The notes beneath the pieces were generated by a model. That model made no database searches. It saw nothing but the letters and a program-made list of their open reading frames with translations, and was not told the origin of the DNA. From positions 1 through 25,391 of the forward strand of contig JAYNHH010000033.1 of the NCBI GenBank assembly GCA_038107835.1: 25,391 bases of DNA. Direction: 5' to 3'. A program made the position numbers and the translations under genes. This document shows positions 1 through 7,707 of the stretch, piece by piece (within the stretch, counting starts at the first letter, position 1; every line of letters begins with the position of its first letter). Origin of the DNA: MED-G116 sp038107835 (GTDB lineage: Bacteria; Pseudomonadota; Alphaproteobacteria; Puniceispirillales; Puniceispirillaceae).

Positions 1-58
1 GGGATGTGGAGGTAACCCTTTTCCTTTCGGGCTATCGGTGTTATATCATCCTCACCAT

Positions 59-132
59 GCGGCGTTTGTGTAGTGGTAAGACCTTAGCCTTCCAAGCTAA
101 AGACGCGGGTTCGATTCCCGCACGCCGCTCCA
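59..132 (+). tRNA. tRNA-Gly (anticodon UCC)
   Basis: A full cloverleaf can be folded by eye. The acceptor stem is GCGGCGT (59-65) with ACGCCGC (122-128). The anticodon stem is TTAGC/GCTAA (84-88 with 96-100), enclosing the 7-base loop CTTCCAA with anticodon TCC at 91-93. The T stem GCGGG/CCCGC (105-109 with 117-121) encloses TTCGATT. The discriminator is T129 and CCA is encoded at 130-132. It reads glycine GGA and GGG codons. The gene sits at the edge of a lower-G+C block, and tRNA genes are common integration sites, but no second copy of its 3' end was found in the window. Confidence 0.95.
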
Positions 133-164
133 AACTCCCAGTTTCAAGGTCCGTGGACCGCGCC

Positions 165-203
165 GCCGGTGACTGTTTCCAGATGCCGGTGACTGTTTCC
201 AGA
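165..203. repeat. Direct repeat pair A (19 bp, period 20)
   Basis: The 19-mer GCCGGTGACTGTTTCCAGA occurs at 165-183 and again at 185-203, separated by one base. Both copies are exact. Together with repeat pair B, 26 bases further on, this resembles the multiple short terminal repeats found at the ends of IS21-family elements, but no transposase is present. The IS origin is inference only. Confidence 0.85.
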
Positions 204-229
204 CAATGAATGGTCCGGGACAGGCGTTT

Positions 230-265
230 GCCAGATCCCCGGAATAGCGCCAGATCCCCGGAATA
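230..265. repeat. Direct repeat pair B (17 bp, period 19)
   Basis: The 17-mer GCCAGATCCCCGGAATA occurs exactly at 230-246 and 249-265. Its sequence differs from pair A, so the two pairs could be the left-end and right-end repeats of one mobile element whose interior has been lost. No target duplication could be identified. Confidence 0.85.
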
Positions 266-480
266 ATGGTGGCCGCGGCAGCAATCGCCGGGCTCGGTCA
301 ATGGGGAGGCATGGCGTCATGCCTGCATCGCCCCCGGCCGGCATGAGGGCCACGAAGCTGGCGGCAGCAACGGAACAGGCACGCCGGAGGGCTGCAAATG
401 GTCAAAAGCAACCGCCGGCCCTGTTCATGGACTGCTGATCAAATTCCGCGTCCGCATGGCAGCACCTTTCTGCGCCACCG

Positions 481-1860
481 TCACGAAAAGACCGTCATCT
501 TCGATTGCGACATTTCCTCGAGCGTATGGGAAATTCCGCCAACGCCAAGACCAGACCGCTTTCTGCCGGCAAACGGCATCCAATCAACCCGGAATGCCGA
601 ATGTTCATTGACCATTATGGCTGACCCGTCGAGCCTGTTAACCGCGTCCATGATCTCGGTGTAATCATTTGAGAACACTGATGCCTGGAACGCGAAGGGA
701 AGGCTGTTCGCCTGCACTATCGCATCATCGAGGCTCTTTTTGTCATAGACGGAAATCACAGGCCCAAAAATCTCCTGACTTGACACCCGACAGGTTTCCG
801 GCGGGTTCAGCAGAACGGTGGGAGCGTAGCAGGAAGCGGACAGTCTCTTGCCACCGCAGACAACCTCAGCACCCGCATCAACAGCCTCTGCAACCCATTC
901 CTCGACCCTGTCGACTTCCCTGTTCCTGATTAACGGCCCACACTGCGTTTCGGCATCAATGGCATTGCCAACAATCAATCCTGACGCATGATCGGCGATG
1001 TTCTCAGCAAGTTCCCGTGCCGAAGAGCCAAAGGAAAACACACGTTGAACGGATACACAGACCTGGCCTGAGTGATAGAAGCCTCCCTTTACCAGGCTTG
1101 GAATGAATTGTTCCTTTCTGGCCGACGGACAGACAATGACCGGAGCAACGCCGCCATGTTCCAGCGCAACCCTTGTTCCAGGTGCCAGTAACGAGCGCAG
1201 CTTCCACCCGACAGCCGCCGAACCGATAAAGCTGAAAAACGCAACCCGTTCATCGGTGACGAGCTTTTGCGCCGCACTCACGTCGCAGCAGATGAATTGC
1301 GCCCATTCTGGCGCCAGACCTGCCTGATGGAGTATGTCGATAAAGATTTTACAGCTGAGGGGGGTGTCATCAGCTGGCTTGACGATAACCGGATTTCCGG
1401 CAGCAACAGCTGGCGCAACCTGATGGACAATCAGATTTAACGGATGATTGAAGGCCGAAATGGCAACCACAGGACCAATCGGTTCCCTGATGGTAAAGGC
1501 CATTTTGCCATCTCCGGCTGGCGTTAGATCCATCGGTATTTCATAGCCCGCATTGTTTGCAATATCGGCGGCACAGGTCTCAACGCCGTCAATTGCGCGT
1601 TCCACCTCAACTTTTGCGTCAATGAGTGGCTTTCCCCCTTCCGATGCGATGAGCAGGGCAAGTTCGTCTGCTCTGCCTTTCATGAGCGCGGCGGCTCTTT
1701 TCAGAATGGCGGCTCTTTCGTGTCTTGGGAGTCCCTTTCTGTTGGTCCTGTGCGTCTTTTCGGCAATGGCTAATGCCAGATCAACGTCGCTCTCGGGGGA
1801 AAGTTTCACCTCGCCCACGGGAGAGCCGTCAAAAGGATTGGTTACATTCAATTGGCCCAT
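481..1860 (-). CDS. NAD(P)-dependent aldehyde dehydrogenase
   Basis: This enzyme oxidises an aldehyde to the corresponding acid with NAD(P)+ in the cytoplasm; the substrate cannot be told from sequence. It has about 459 residues, near the usual family length. Family landmarks are FNHP with the oxyanion Asn near 138, KPADDTP near 161 (cofactor-binding Lys), ALEHGG with the general-base Glu near 234, GQVC with the nucleophilic Cys near 268, and EIFGPV near the C terminus. In ALEHGG the usual LELGGK pattern is changed: His replaces Leu, and Val follows instead of Lys. I chose ATG at 1860 because GTGAGG lies 9 bases upstream. A GTG at 1875 overlapping the upstream stop codon is possible. It directly follows the ThDP enzyme gene by 11 bases, so the two are cotranscribed, and the aldehyde probably comes from or accompanies that enzyme's reaction (inference). 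Confidence 0.9.
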   Translation of the reverse strand: MGQLNVTNPFDGSPVGEVKLSPESDVDLALAIAEKTHRTNRKGLPRHERAAILKRAAALMKGRADELALLIASEGGKPLIDAKVEVERAIDGVETCAADIANNAGYEIPMDLTPAGDGKMAFTIREPIGPVVAISAFNHPLNLIVHQVAPAVAAGNPVIVKPADDTPLSCKIFIDILHQAGLAPEWAQFICCDVSAAQKLVTDERVAFFSFIGSAAVGWKLRSLLAPGTRVALEHGGVAPVIVCPSARKEQFIPSLVKGGFYHSGQVCVSVQRVFSFGSSARELAENIADHASGLIVGNAIDAETQCGPLIRNREVDRVEEWVAEAVDAGAEVVCGGKRLSASCYAPTVLLNPPETCRVSSQEIFGPVISVYDKKSLDDAIVQANSLPFAFQASVFSNDYTEIMDAVNRLDGSAIMVNEHSAFRVDWMPFAGRKRSGLGVGGISHTLEEMSQSKMTVFS

Positions 1861-1871
1861 AGCGCGAAACC

Positions 1872-3518
1872 TCACACAACCGATTGGTGATCTCTGAGAT
1901 CAGTGATCAGTTCTTTGACATTCTGTGAATAATCGACTGGCAGATCGATCAGATGGACACCACCTTGTCTGTAAGCTCTGTCAACCGTCTCGATAAACCC
2001 GGTCACACTGGTGATACGGTGTCCATGCGCGCCATAGGATTCCGCATATTTCACGAAATCCGGATTGTCATACTCCAGGCCCCAATCCTCGAAGCCTGAG
2101 CCAGCCTGTTTCCAGCGGATCATTCCATAGGAGCTGTCGTTGAGGATCAGAACGACCAGATTCAGGTTCAGCCGGACAGCTGTTTCAATCTCCTGACTAT
2201 TCATCATGAAGCCGCCATCACCACAAATCGACATCACCTTGCGGTTTGGATGAATCAGGGCGGCGAGCATTGCAGATGGCAACCCTGCCCCCATCGTGGC
2301 CAGGGCATTGTCGAGGAGAATTGTGTTCGGCTGGAATGCCAGGTAATTTCTCGCAAACCAGATTTTGTAAACACCATTATCGAGGGCAATGATATCGTGA
2401 TACCCCATCAGATTTCGAATTTCTGACACGATCTCCTGTGGCCGCATCGGGAATGTCGGCTCCTCGGCAAGTCGGAAAATCTCCCCTTTTACATTGTCCC
2501 TGACTTTCTCGAAATCACCCAGATCTATGTCAAGTTTTGATCCAAGGGCGGCGGCCAATGCGTCAACAGACAGGGCGATATCACCGACGACCTCTATCTG
2601 TGGGAAATAAACCTGATCCACCTGGGCCGATTTGTAATTGATGTGGATTACCTTTGTGCCGCCATGTTCCATGAAAAACGGCGGCTTTTCCACGACATCA
2701 TGACCAATATTCACGATCAAATCAGATATCTTGATATAGTCGTGCAGGTAATCCTTATCTGAAAGAGCGGCGGTTCCGAGGAAATAGCTGGAGCTCTCAT
2801 CAACGACGCCCTTTCCCATCTGCGTGTTGCAGAATGGCACCCCAATCATACCAATGAATTCAGATATTGCGCGGCGGGCTTCCTTGCGATTTGCTCCGGC
2901 ACCAATCAACAGCAATGGGCGCTTTGCATTTTTGATTGCTTCAGCGGCCATGTGAATAACGTCTGCGCCTGCGATTGCGTAATGCCGTTCTCCTGGTGGA
3001 ATCAAATCCACCATGTCCGCGGTCTCCTCGGCTATATCCTCTGGCAACTCAAGCAATACAGGGCCGGGCTTTTCCTCTTCTGCGACACGAAAGGCTTCCC
3101 TGACCAGGGACGGAATCGTGTTTGCGTTGACAATCTGTTTGGTCATTTTGCAGATCGGCGCGAACAGCTGTACGACGTCGATTATCTGAAACTGGCCCTG
3201 CTTGGACTTCTTGATGGGTTTCTGCCCCGTGATCATGACAAGGGGAAAGCCTCCGAGAAAACCATAGGCTGCAGGAGTTGTAAAATTTGTTGCACCGGGC
3301 CCAAGCGTTGCAAGACATACCCCGGCCTTGCCGGTAAGCCTACCATAGGTTGCCGCCATGAAGGCCGCGCCCTGTTCATGCCTCGTCAGGACGAGTTTGA
3401 TCTTACTGGATTTTCTGAGCGACTCCAGAAGGTCCAGATTTTCTTCTCCGGGAATCCCAAAAATATACTCTACCCCTTCATTCTCCAAAGCCTGGATGAA
3501 CAAATCTGACGCTTTCAT
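1872..3518 (-). CDS. Acetolactate-synthase-like thiamine-diphosphate enzyme
   Basis: A cytoplasmic ThDP-dependent enzyme of about 548 residues with the three-domain acetolactate synthase/pyruvate oxidase layout. The N-terminal pyrimidine-binding domain has FGIPGEEN near 20 and the activating Glu48 in RHEQGAAF. The C-terminal pyrophosphate-binding domain carries the GDGG motif near 433 with the paired ND near 460. Databases usually call such proteins acetolactate synthase large subunit. No small regulatory subunit gene is adjacent, so a biosynthetic IlvB role is not supported, and a catabolic or oxidase-type reaction is equally possible. I chose ATG at 3518 because GGGAG lies five bases upstream and the protein then starts MKASDLF as in the family; 24 extra codons upstream are unlikely. 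It is the first gene of a two-gene unit with the aldehyde dehydrogenase. A perfect dyad lies 72-94 bases upstream. Confidence 0.88.
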   Translation of the reverse strand: MKASDLFIQALENEGVEYIFGIPGEENLDLLESLRKSSKIKLVLTRHEQGAAFMAATYGRLTGKAGVCLATLGPGATNFTTPAAYGFLGGFPLVMITGQKPIKKSKQGQFQIIDVVQLFAPICKMTKQIVNANTIPSLVREAFRVAEEEKPGPVLLELPEDIAEETADMVDLIPPGERHYAIAGADVIHMAAEAIKNAKRPLLLIGAGANRKEARRAISEFIGMIGVPFCNTQMGKGVVDESSSYFLGTAALSDKDYLHDYIKISDLIVNIGHDVVEKPPFFMEHGGTKVIHINYKSAQVDQVYFPQIEVVGDIALSVDALAAALGSKLDIDLGDFEKVRDNVKGEIFRLAEEPTFPMRPQEIVSEIRNLMGYHDIIALDNGVYKIWFARNYLAFQPNTILLDNALATMGAGLPSAMLAALIHPNRKVMSICGDGGFMMNSQEIETAVRLNLNLVVLILNDSSYGMIRWKQAGSGFEDWGLEYDNPDFVKYAESYGAHGHRITSVTGFIETVDRAYRQGGVHLIDLPVDYSQNVKELITDLRDHQSVV

Positions 3519-3589
3519 GACAACTCCCGTAACATCGCTTAACCGCAAAACTCTAGAACAAACGCCAGACATTTCATATTCAAAAGTCA

Positions 3590-3612
3590 AACCTGTCTTG
3601 CGGTCACAGGTT
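3590..3612. promoter_or_regulatory. Candidate operator dyad upstream of the ThDP/ALDH unit
   Basis: The arms AACCTGT (3590-3596) and ACAGGTT (3606-3612) are perfect inverted repeats with a 9-base spacer. The site is 72-94 bases upstream of the ThDP enzyme start, a usual place for a regulator site. There is no T-run, so it is not a terminator. No regulator gene is adjacent. Confidence 0.45.
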
Positions 3613-4026
3613 CTGCGTTACTCAAAATGTGGCTGACGGCTGGGGGCATCAATTCACTGCGCATGGGTTCCCTGCCCATTTGCTCTCCACGCTGTCGAAC
3701 AGATTTCCGCACTATCCCCCGGTGATGCTGGTGACACGCATCCTGCCAGCGGGTGAATTGGAACATCATTCATATAGCATTACCTGAACAATGCCATCTC
3801 CAGTGAGAGGCGCAGATATCAGGTTTTGCATGGCAGGCATATATCGCAGGCATTGCGCTGACAGAGTTCGAGACTGCAAAAACACCGCCCCGCAGACAGG
3901 ATGCTGTTTGAAACCACCGGACGAACACACCCGCAAGAGTTGACTAAGTGACACATTCTGCGCAGATTATTCGAAGGCCAGACAAAATCAGCCTATTGAA
4001 CTCACCCAAAACTCCCGGAAAGGAGC
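3613..4026. other. Divergent intergenic spacer, no gene seen
   Basis: This is the middle of the spacer between the ThDP enzyme (minus) and the antiporter (plus). The short open frames match nothing recognisable and have no good ribosome site. The only pattern seen is a close direct repeat of GCAGGCAT near 3833-3853. The spacer is unusually long for two housekeeping-type promoters. Confidence 0.5.
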
Positions 4027-4076
4027 GTCAATAAGAGGCCAGACAGTCGAAGATACATGACATGCGCCTTATTGAC
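4027..4076. promoter_or_regulatory. Widely spaced inverted repeat upstream of the antiporter
   Basis: GTCAATAAG (4027-4035) and CTTATTGAC (4068-4076) are perfect 9-base inverted repeats. Corresponding arm starts are 41 bases apart, about four helical turns. The right arm covers the -35 candidate TTGACA, so binding there would compete with RNA polymerase. It may be a pair of half-sites bound on one DNA face, or a long hairpin. Confidence 0.45.
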
Positions 4077-4100
4077 ACCGCGTCAGCGGCCCCTCATTCT
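4072..4100 (+). promoter_or_regulatory. Candidate sigma-70 promoter of the antiporter gene
   Basis: A perfect TTGACA at 4072-4077 is followed 17 bases later by CATTCT (4095-4100), a weak -10 with 3 of 6 consensus positions. It lies about 46 bases before the antiporter start codon. The -35 is convincing; the -10 is not. Confidence 0.35.
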
Positions 4101-4146
4101 TACCCTTAATTAGTGATTTCTTTTATTTAGCCGAGACAGTAATCCC

Positions 4147-5733
4147 ATGATTGTTACGTTAGTTTCCTTTGCCTTCTTCTTTGGATTGTTGATTAACCGC
4201 ATCGGACTACCCCCGATGGTTGGATTCCTTGCTGCCGGCTTTGCCTATAATTTTGCTGGCCTTGAAGCGCCAGAAGGATTGCAGACTGTTGCCGATCTTG
4301 GCGTAACACTCTTACTTTTTTCGATTGGCCTGAAACTCAAATTGAAGGATCTGGCGGCTGCGGAAGTCTGGGGGACGTCTGTCGCCCATATTGTTGCCTC
4401 TACGCTGTTCTTTTCCTGCGTGATTTTCATTGGTCAGCTGTGTTTCAACACAGAATTGTTCCAGTTATCGCTCCCCTCAATCCTGGCGCTGGGTTTCGGA
4501 CTTTCCTTCTCAAGCACGGTCTATGCGGTAAAAGTGCTCGAGGACAAGGGCGACATGGGCGCTCTCTATGGAAAGGTGGCGATTGGTATCCTGGTCATGC
4601 AGGACATCTTCGCCGTTGTATTCCTGACTGTCAGCGAGGGCAAATATCCCAGCGCGATGGCGGTTTTGGCGCTCCTACTTCTGCTGCCGCAGGTACGCAA
4701 GGCCATCTACAAAGTGGTTGATTACGCCGGCCATGGGGAACTTCTGGTTGTTAGTGGATTGTTTTTCGCATTGGGTGCCGGCTACGAATTTTTCTATTCG
4801 GTGGATCTCAAGGGAGATCTTGGCGCCCTGATACTTGGCGTTGTGATATCCAATCATCCGAAAGCCAAGGCGTTGGCCAAATCCCTTTTCAGCTTCAAGG
4901 AGCTGATGCTGGTTGGATTCTTCCTGTCAGTGGGAATGCAGGGATTGCCAAATCTGGCGGTGATTTTGACAGCCCTCGGCCTGGTCCTGCTGCTTCCAGT
5001 GAAAACCTGGCTTTACATGTTTATAACAACGCGATTTGGTTTGAGAGCCCGAACGTCACTTTTCAGTTCAATAACGCTCGGCAACTACTCTGAGTTTGGA
5101 TTGATCGTCGCGGCATTGGGTGTCTCGCAGGGGTTTCTGTCTGTCGATTGGCTGCTGGTCATGGCGATTGCGGTCAGCATCAGTTTTGCGGTAGCCGCCC
5201 CGTTCAGTGCCAGAGCCGAGAAAACCTATCATGACAACAAGAACATGTGGAACGTGTATCAAAAGGATAAACTCAATCCCAAGGATGAGATCCTCGATAC
5301 CGGAAATTCGACTGTATTGATCATTGGGATGGGTCGTGTCGGTTTGGGAGCCTACAAGGTGCTGAACGAGGAACGTTCCGGAAAAGTGCTCGGCATAGAA
5401 CTGAATGAAGAGCGTGCAGCTGACCTTGTCCAGCAGGGTTATAATGTCAAGGTTGCAGATGCCACCGATACAGATTTTTGGAACATGGTACGTCTGTCTG
5501 AACCGGTCGAGGAAATGATCCTGCTCGCGATGCCCAATCACCATAGCAATGTTTTTGCCGCAGAACGCATTCAGGCGAGTGGACTTGACTGCAAGGTAGT
5601 GGCGATTGCCAAGCATGAAACAGAGGTTGAGGAGTTGCTGAAACTGGGCATCCCCTCTTTCAACCTGTATCGGGAAGCCGGTGAGGGGTTGGGGCGTGAA
5701 GCCATCAAAGAGATAAATCTGCAACATGCCTGA
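4147..5733 (+). CDS. CPA2-family cation:proton antiporter with TrkA-N domain (KefB/YbaL-like)
   Basis: A 528-residue inner-membrane protein of the monovalent cation:proton antiporter-2 family, which exchanges K+ or Na+ for H+. Residues 1 to about 360 are a series of hydrophobic segments with typical GLPPMVGFLAAG and LLLFSIGLKL stretches. After a short hydrophilic linker, a TrkA-N/Rossmann domain starts near 392 (VLIIGMGRVGLGAYKVL) and carries the GxGxxG dinucleotide-binding loop; KefB, KefC and YbaL have the same architecture. No KefF/KefG-like quinone reductase gene is adjacent. The start at 4147 is the only upstream ATG in frame, and its ribosome site (GAGAC, 9 bases away) is weak. It is transcribed away from the ThDP/ALDH unit and towards the GltS-like gene. 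The ion and the gating ligand cannot be read from sequence. Confidence 0.88.
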   Translation: MIVTLVSFAFFFGLLINRIGLPPMVGFLAAGFAYNFAGLEAPEGLQTVADLGVTLLLFSIGLKLKLKDLAAAEVWGTSVAHIVASTLFFSCVIFIGQLCFNTELFQLSLPSILALGFGLSFSSTVYAVKVLEDKGDMGALYGKVAIGILVMQDIFAVVFLTVSEGKYPSAMAVLALLLLLPQVRKAIYKVVDYAGHGELLVVSGLFFALGAGYEFFYSVDLKGDLGALILGVVISNHPKAKALAKSLFSFKELMLVGFFLSVGMQGLPNLAVILTALGLVLLLPVKTWLYMFITTRFGLRARTSLFSSITLGNYSEFGLIVAALGVSQGFLSVDWLLVMAIAVSISFAVAAPFSARAEKTYHDNKNMWNVYQKDKLNPKDEILDTGNSTVLIIGMGRVGLGAYKVLNEERSGKVLGIELNEERAADLVQQGYNVKVADATDTDFWNMVRLSEPVEEMILLAMPNHHSNVFAAERIQASGLDCKVVAIAKHETEVEELLKLGIPSFNLYREAGEGLGREAIKEINLQHA

Positions 5734-6087
5734 GTGGCGAGTTTCCCCAATCAAAAACTGCTGAAAGATGCCTTGCCAGTGGTAGGCCAGGGATGAAAAT
5801 TCCGCACGGGCGAGGGGAAATCTTCCTCTCCAGCATTGCCCCACCGAAACTGGCCAATCTGGCGAGCGCAAGGCCAGCGATGACACGAATGACGGCAACA
5901 CCCACCCGGCGGTAACATGGCTCAGGGTGACTGGTGAATGAAAAGATTCAGCTGTCTGGTGCCTGAACCGACGCTCAAAGGGGCCATCGTCATCGCAGGG
6001 ATTGGCAGGACAGTGACGCCCTGCAAGCCCCCCCATGCCAGCCTTAAGTCAGCCTTATGTCAGCCTCATTGGGGCCGGCAGTCCGGG
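5734..6087. other. Convergent intergenic spacer, hairpins but no gene
   Basis: This is the space between the ends of the antiporter gene (plus) and the GltS-like gene (minus). It contains a purine-rich hairpin (5812-5819 pairing with 5823-5830, one G-U pair, 3-base loop), a three-copy 11-bp tandem repeat, and the left half of a second hairpin. None is followed by a T-run, so any termination here is not the simple intrinsic type. No coding sequence is supported. Confidence 0.5.
6039..6071. repeat. Three-copy 11-bp tandem repeat
   Basis: CAGCCTTAAGT, CAGCCTTATGT and CAGCCTCATTG start at 6039, 6050 and 6061. The first two copies differ at one position and the third is more diverged. It lies just beyond the end of the GltS-like gene and has no evident coding role. 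Confidence 0.7.
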
Positions 6088-6096
6088 CTAGGACTG
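6079..6096 (-). terminator. Hairpin over the stop codon of the GltS-like gene
   Basis: CAGTCC (6079-6084) and GGACTG (6091-6096) form a perfect 6-bp stem with a 6-base loop. The TAG stop of the minus-strand gene (6088-6090) lies in the loop. There is no T-run on either side, so it could act as an RNA-end stabiliser or weak terminator only. Confidence 0.3.
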
Positions 6097-7707
6097 CAAC
6101 CGATCATGGTCAACAGGATGAAAGCTCGTTCCCGTTACCCGGTGCCAGTATGAGGCCAGCCGAGGGTCCTCCACTGGCTTGCCGTCTATCAGGGCATTGA
6201 TTTCCACACGGGGATAAATTTGATCCGCCAGCTTGATCTGGCTGGCTGACAGGCGTCGCACGATATGCCTGCGGTTCAGCTGATGGGTATGTGTCAGGCC
6301 AGCTGCTTCCAGCATTTCTGTAAGGGCAACCAACGTATTCTTGTGAAAATTATGGACACGTTGCGCCCGATCATTGACGTCAACCACACGGTACCGGCTG
6401 GGGTCCATCGTCGCGACGCCGCTCGGACAATGGCCCGATGCACAATCGCGCGCCTGAATACAACCAACGGCGAACATGAAGGGGCGGGCCATATTGCACC
6501 AATCGGCACCAAGCGCACAATGCCGGACGACATCATAGGCACTCACGATTTTCGCCGATGCCGCTATTTTTACGCGATCACGCAGACCAGCACCGCGCAG
6601 ACAGTTATCGACAAACACCAGAGCGTCCCGCAAGGGTGAGCCAAGATGCTGTGCAAATTCAACCGGGGCCGCACCTGTTCCCCCCTCGGCACCATCCACA
6701 GTGATAAAGTCGATCATTTTACCGGTCTCGACCATGGCTTTCACAATGGCGATGAATTCCCATGGGTGACCAATACATAATTTGATGCCGACAGGTTTAC
6801 CGCCAGACAAATCCCGGAGTCTTTCCACGAAATCAAGCAGTTCATTGGGGGTCGAGAATTCCGTGTGACGTGACGGCGAAATGCAGTCCTGATATTCCGG
6901 GACACCACGGGTTTCGGCAATCTCCGGCGTCACTTTCGGCGCCATCAACATGCCACCATGGCCAGGCTTCGCCCCCTGACTCATTTTGATCTCAATCATT
7001 TTGATCTGATCGCGTTGTGCTTTCTCACCAAACGCCTCTGGATCAAATTTACCGTCAGAAGTGCGACAGCCAAAATAGCCTGTTGAAATCTGCCAGATGG
7101 TATCGCCCCCACCGGCTTCATGGTATTTTGAAAAGGATCCCTCACCAGTATTATGCGCGAAACCGCCAAGTTTTGCTCCATGTGACAGCGACTGGATGGC
7201 GGGTGGCGACAACGCACCAAAACTTGTCCCGGAGATATTCAGAACCGAAACATCGTAGGCAAGCGGCCCCTCACCAACAGTCGTGTGAAAATCACTTTCA
7301 GAGATATGGCTGGGCAGAACCGAATGATTCAACCAGTTGAAATCCTCATCATACATATTGAGGATTGAACCAAAGGGTCGCGCTGCCTGTATATCCTTGG
7401 CGCGCTGATAGACCATCGCCCGCTGGTTGCGGGAAAAAGGCAGTTCATCCGTATCTGATTCCCAGAAATATTGGCGCAGTTCCGGCCGAATTGACTCAAA
7501 AATAAACCGAAATCGCCCAAGCAGCGGGTAGTTCCCAAGAACGCTGCGGCCTTTCTGGCTGTAATCATACCAGCCAAGCACTGTCAAAATAGCGAAAACA
7601 GCAGAAACTGGCGCCAGGACAACATACTCAAACGAAGCTAAAGCTGTCAGAATAAACGCCAAGGTTGAGTAGAATAAAACTGCATACCGACCAAAAATAA
7701 ATTCCAC
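6088..7707 (-). CDS. Membrane-anchored FMN-binding glutamate-synthase-family protein
   Basis: A 539-residue protein containing the FMN/Fe-S synthase domain of the glutamate synthase large subunit, without its glutamine amidotransferase or GXGXG domains. Residues about 5-50 hold two hydrophobic segments (FYSTLAFILTALASF, then APVSAVFAILTVLGW), suggesting an inner-membrane anchor with the catalytic domain in the cytoplasm. Landmarks are GTSFGALSPPAI, GAKPGHGGML (GltB-like), DGAEGGTGAAP, and the 3Fe-4S cysteines in CIQARDCASGHCPSGVA with C-x5-C-x4-C spacing as in GltB. Stand-alone proteins of this family are usually annotated FMN-binding glutamate synthase family, and their true substrates are mostly untested. 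The start is GTG at 7707 with GGGGACGG upstream. The gene is single and convergent with the antiporter. Confidence 0.85.
   Translation of the reverse strand: MEFIFGRYAVLFYSTLAFILTALASFEYVVLAPVSAVFAILTVLGWYDYSQKGRSVLGNYPLLGRFRFIFESIRPELRQYFWESDTDELPFSRNQRAMVYQRAKDIQAARPFGSILNMYDEDFNWLNHSVLPSHISESDFHTTVGEGPLAYDVSVLNISGTSFGALSPPAIQSLSHGAKLGGFAHNTGEGSFSKYHEAGGGDTIWQISTGYFGCRTSDGKFDPEAFGEKAQRDQIKMIEIKMSQGAKPGHGGMLMAPKVTPEIAETRGVPEYQDCISPSRHTEFSTPNELLDFVERLRDLSGGKPVGIKLCIGHPWEFIAIVKAMVETGKMIDFITVDGAEGGTGAAPVEFAQHLGSPLRDALVFVDNCLRGAGLRDRVKIAASAKIVSAYDVVRHCALGADWCNMARPFMFAVGCIQARDCASGHCPSGVATMDPSRYRVVDVNDRAQRVHNFHKNTLVALTEMLEAAGLTHTHQLNRRHIVRRLSASQIKLADQIYPRVEINALIDGKPVEDPRLASYWHRVTGTSFHPVDHDRLQS

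Larger units (their letters stand above)
133..480. other. Gene-free strip downstream of the tRNA
   Basis: No convincing coding sequence is present: the open frames here are short and resemble no family. The strip holds a small palindrome (GGTCC-gt-GGACC, 148-159) and two different pairs of short direct repeats, listed separately. It ends at the stop codon of the aldehyde dehydrogenase gene. From about 270 to 480 nothing else is recognisable. Confidence 0.6.

Noticed and set aside
1872..3518. Biosynthetic acetolactate synthase IlvB
   Set aside because: No ilvN/ilvH or ilvC gene is adjacent and the gene is coupled to an aldehyde dehydrogenase, so the specific name was not used.
4147..5733. Naming the antiporter kefB or kefC
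   Set aside because: Fold and TrkA-N domain fit, but there is no ancillary quinone reductase gene and the gating residues cannot be judged without alignment.
5068..6036. 322-codon minus-strand open frame over the end of the antiporter gene
   Set aside because: It is antisense to the conserved TrkA-N domain, has no family motif, and its low-complexity composition mirrors the real gene.
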